From the NCBI GenBank assembly GCA_947472635.1, contig CANJDY010000081.1:1-9518 (forward strand): a DNA stretch of 9,518 nt. The letters are read 5' to 3'. The DNA comes from Chitinophagaceae bacterium. Its GTDB lineage: Bacteria; Bacteroidota; Bacteroidia; Chitinophagales; Chitinophagaceae. The position numbers and the translations under genes were made by a program. This document shows, piece after piece, positions 7,257-9,518 of the stretch (the stretch's first letter is position 1; each line of letters begins with the position of its first letter). The notes beneath the pieces are model-generated. The model saw nothing but the letters and a program-made list of their open reading frames with translations, had not been told where the DNA came from and ran no database searches.

Positions 7257-8615
7257 ATGAAAAAATGCTTCCTGATTTATTTACTTCTTTTTTCCCTAGT
7301 AAAACAGTCGGCTGCACAAAATTCAACAGCTGTATTTCCTTCTAAAGCCCAGACCCAATGGGCCGATGCGGAGATTGGCGTACTCATTCATTTCGATATG
7401 CCGGTTTTTGAACCGGAGTATGATTTCAGAAAAAACTGGAATTACCATCCGGATCTATCCATCTTTAATCCAACGGAGCTCAATACCGACCAATGGATCA
7501 AAGCATCTAAGGCGGCTGGTGCCACTTATGCAGTGCTAGTGGCAAAACATTGCAGCGGCTTTAGTTTATGGCCTACAAAGGCTCATCCATATAGTGTTAA
7601 AAACACCCCTTGGCGAAATGGGAAAGGAGATATAGTAAAAGATTTTATCGCCTCCTGTAAAAAGTACGGCCTTAAGCCCGGTATTTATGCCAGTACTACC
7701 GCCAACGGATATCTGCAAGTGGACAATCCTGGAAAAGTAGTTTCTGGAAATGCTGCTGAACAAAAAAGCTATAATGAGATTGTAAAAATGCAGCTCAATG
7801 AACTATGGTCGCAGTATGGTGATCTTTTTGAGGTATGGTTCGACGGCGGCGTATTGCCTCCCGAAAAAGGAGGTTTTGATGTGCTGTCGATGTTAAAAAA
7901 GCAACAGCCCAATGCGATTGCTTTTCAAGGCCCCTATGGTCATGAAAATAATATTCGCTGGGTCGGAAATGAAGAAGGTGTAGCGCCTTATCCATGCTGG
8001 TCGCGCGCCGACTCTACCACCTCCGCTTCTGGACTAATTGAAATCAAAGGGCTTAATGGTAACCCAAAAGGATTGTTCTGGTGCCCGGGTGAATCGGATT
8101 TTCCATTGCGCTTAAACGCCTCTTTTCAAGGAGGTTGGTTCTGGCATAAAGGCGAGGATGACCAGCTGCGGAGTCTGGATGAGCTGATGGATAAGCATAG
8201 TAAAAGCGTAGGAAGAAATACCAATATGTTACTCGGAGTAGTAGTGAATGATAAGGGCTTAGTTCCTGAGGTAGATGTAAAAAGGATGAAGGAATTTGGC
8301 AATCAACTAAAAAAGAATTTCTCCAAACCATTAGGGAAAATTGCTGGTAAAGGAAAATCTTTTGAGGTGAAATTTACATCTCCGCAATCTCTTTCTTCTG
8401 TGGTAATAATGGAAGATATCCGTCAAGGCGAAAGGGTACAGGAGTATCAACTTTATGGAAAACAACAGGGAAGTTGGATATTAATTTCGAAAGGAACTAG
8501 TGTCGGCCACAAAAGGATAGAATTAGTAAATGGAATGTATGATGGCATAAAACTTTCAGTTTTGAAATCAGTGGGCACGGCTTATATTAGGGAAATGGTA
8601 TGTTATGGAAAATAA
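7257..8615 (+). CDS. GH29 alpha-L-fucosidase, B-like (alpha-1,3/1,4 type)
   Basis: Predicted retaining alpha-1,3/1,4-L-fucosidase of 452 residues, exported by a signal peptide (residues 1-20, S-A-A/Q21). The TIM barrel shows GVLIHFDMP with H45, VAKHCSGFSLWPT with H98, and EVWFDGG with D196 as nucleophile. E239 in RWVGNEEG is the probable acid/base, although E240 is adjacent. The D-to-E spacing of 43 is close to that recalled for the Bifidobacterium B-type enzyme AfcB. The block PGESDFPLR, GWFWH and SVGRNTNMLLG is characteristic of GH29-B. The single His in KHCSG, against the HH of the A-like enzyme at 2541, also separates the two. A C-terminal beta-sandwich (about 355-452; GERVQEYQLYG, GTSVGHKRIEL) is complete. 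B-type enzymes prefer branched Lewis-type structures in which Fuc is alpha-1,3/4-linked to GlcNAc, which fits the GH20 and sulfatase genes alongside. The start gives a clean leader and lies 94 bases after the sulfatase stop. Confidence 0.92.
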   Translation: MKKCFLIYLLLFSLVKQSAAQNSTAVFPSKAQTQWADAEIGVLIHFDMPVFEPEYDFRKNWNYHPDLSIFNPTELNTDQWIKASKAAGATYAVLVAKHCSGFSLWPTKAHPYSVKNTPWRNGKGDIVKDFIASCKKYGLKPGIYASTTANGYLQVDNPGKVVSGNAAEQKSYNEIVKMQLNELWSQYGDLFEVWFDGGVLPPEKGGFDVLSMLKKQQPNAIAFQGPYGHENNIRWVGNEEGVAPYPCWSRADSTTSASGLIEIKGLNGNPKGLFWCPGESDFPLRLNASFQGGWFWHKGEDDQLRSLDELMDKHSKSVGRNTNMLLGVVVNDKGLVPEVDVKRMKEFGNQLKKNFSKPLGKIAGKGKSFEVKFTSPQSLSSVVIMEDIRQGERVQEYQLYGKQQGSWILISKGTSVGHKRIELVNGMYDGIKLSVLKSVGTAYIREMVCYGK

Positions 8616-8693
8616 CGGTATTAAAATATTGTCTTCTGAAGAAATGTCTTTTTTAATTTACAAAACGCATCTACCTAATAATCGAATCGGGTT

Positions 8694-9518
8694 ATGAAAA
8701 AAGCTTCATCGTTAGTACTCTTTTTGGCACTTTTTATTATTGTACATGCACAGCCAGTTGTTAAAGAAAAGTTGTTATCAAAAGCAGATCTAGATTATTT
8801 GACAGGTCTTACCAAAGCGGTAATGGACAGTTCAAGAATCTATCCCGGCCAAAAAATATCCAATGATTTTGGCGCTAATGCTACCGGTGCCATATTGATT
8901 CGGCCAGGTGGCCGCGACTGCTATCCAGCTTTTTGGATTAGAGATTATGCAATGTCTATAGAAACAGGATTTGTAAAATGGGAGGAACAAAAAAAAATGC
9001 TATTATTAACGGCCGCTACGCAATGTGATCAGACCTGGATCTCAGCTGCGGGAAGTATGGTACCAGTTGGTGCGATTGCAGACCATATTAGAATAGATGA
9101 CAGTAAACCCATTTTTTTTCCGGGAACATACGACTATTCAGGTCAGGGTGGAAAGACTTGGGGGATGATGCCTCCCTATGGGGACCAATATTTTTTTATT
9201 CATATGGCCTATCAATATATTACAGGTACGGCTACTGCTAAATTTTTATTACAAGAGATCAATGGCATAAAGTTGATTGACCGTTTGGAGATGGCTTACA
9301 AAGTTCCTCCAACCAAGCTGGAGGGCGTATTGGTAAATACCACCGATGATTTTAGGGGCATTGATTTTGGATTTAGAGATGTAATCACAATTACTGGTGA
9401 ACTTTGTTTTCCATCATTGCTCAAATATAGAGCCTCTATGGAGCTGGCTACATTATTTGATCGCATCGGCAGAAATGACAAAGCGCAAATTTATAGAAGC
9501 AATGCGGTGCAATTAAAA
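8694..9518 (+). CDS. Exported six-hairpin glycosidase-like protein, 3' truncated
   Basis: An open frame runs from ATG 8694 through the last base (275 codons, no stop), so only the N-terminal part is visible. A signal peptide spans residues 1-19 (KK, hydrophobic core, V-H-A/Q20), marking a secreted protein. I cannot assign a family. D84 in YPAFWIRDYAMSIETG resembles the (W/R)-x-R-D element that places an acidic residue in (alpha/alpha)6 glycosidases such as GH15, GH63, GH125 and debranching-type enzymes. Alternating aromatic-rich helices follow: GMMPPYGDQYFFIHMAYQYI (about 161-180), then DDFRGIDFGFRD (218-229), then TGELCFPSLLKYRASMELATLF. That layout of a hairpin plus a polar loop fits a toroid fold, but the fold call is inference. 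No carbohydrate-binding module is seen in this part. It lies 78 bases after the GH29-B gene on the same strand and probably belongs to the same locus. A lyase or an unclassified glycoside hydrolase are both possible. Confidence 0.8.
   Translation, partial: MKKASSLVLFLALFIIVHAQPVVKEKLLSKADLDYLTGLTKAVMDSSRIYPGQKISNDFGANATGAILIRPGGRDCYPAFWIRDYAMSIETGFVKWEEQKKMLLLTAATQCDQTWISAAGSMVPVGAIADHIRIDDSKPIFFPGTYDYSGQGGKTWGMMPPYGDQYFFIHMAYQYITGTATAKFLLQEINGIKLIDRLEMAYKVPPTKLEGVLVNTTDDFRGIDFGFRDVITITGELCFPSLLKYRASMELATLFDRIGRNDKAQIYRSNAVQLK

Noticed and set aside
8616..8693. Short palindrome TCTTCTGAAGA and -7-like TAATTTAC before the last gene
   Set aside because: The palindrome leaves room for only a 4-bp stem and the promoter-like string matches poorly with no partner element; not enough to call a site.
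1..9518. SusC/SusD transporter, regulator, tRNA, insertion sequence or CRISPR array
   Set aside because: None is visible on either strand; the window is filled by the six enzyme-like genes, so these PUL parts, if they exist, lie outside.

Overview
The window appears to come from a Bacteroidota genome, most like free-living Chitinophagaceae/Sphingobacteriia-type bacteria. The evidence is moderately AT-rich DNA, no Shine-Dalgarno-like sequence before the starts (A/T-rich leaders instead), signal peptides that mostly end just before a glutamine, and dense co-directional carbohydrate-active enzyme genes as in polysaccharide utilization loci (PULs). The placement within Bacteroidota is inference only.

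All six genes lie on the + strand and nearly fill the window. In order: a GH95-type alpha-L-fucosidase (34-2445); a GH29 alpha-L-fucosidase of the broad-specificity (A-like) type, with its start moved to 2541 (2541-3869); a GH20 beta-N-acetylhexosaminidase (4008-5645); a formylglycine-dependent S1-type sulfatase only 2 bases downstream (5648-7162); a GH29 of the alpha-1,3/1,4-specific (B-like) type (7257-8615); and an exported protein cut off by the window end (8694-9518). That last protein resembles (alpha/alpha)6 'six-hairpin' glycosidases, but I cannot place it in a family. Gaps are 95, 138, 2, 94 and 78 bases. No RNA gene, insertion sequence, CRISPR array or strong terminator is visible. 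No gene-free stretch exceeds 138 bases.

Taken together, the genes describe an exo-acting periplasmic pathway. Three fucosidases of different linkage preference would remove decorating L-fucose. The sulfatase would remove ester sulfate from terminal sugars. The hexosaminidase would then release GlcNAc or GalNAc. The likely substrate is a fucosylated, probably sulfated, amino-sugar-containing glycan such as a mucin-type O-glycan, Lewis-type structure, complex N-glycan or invertebrate/algal glycoconjugate. The import (SusC/SusD-like), regulatory and sulfatase-maturation genes such a locus needs are not in the window. The truncated last gene is the least explained part and the best candidate for an undescribed activity.
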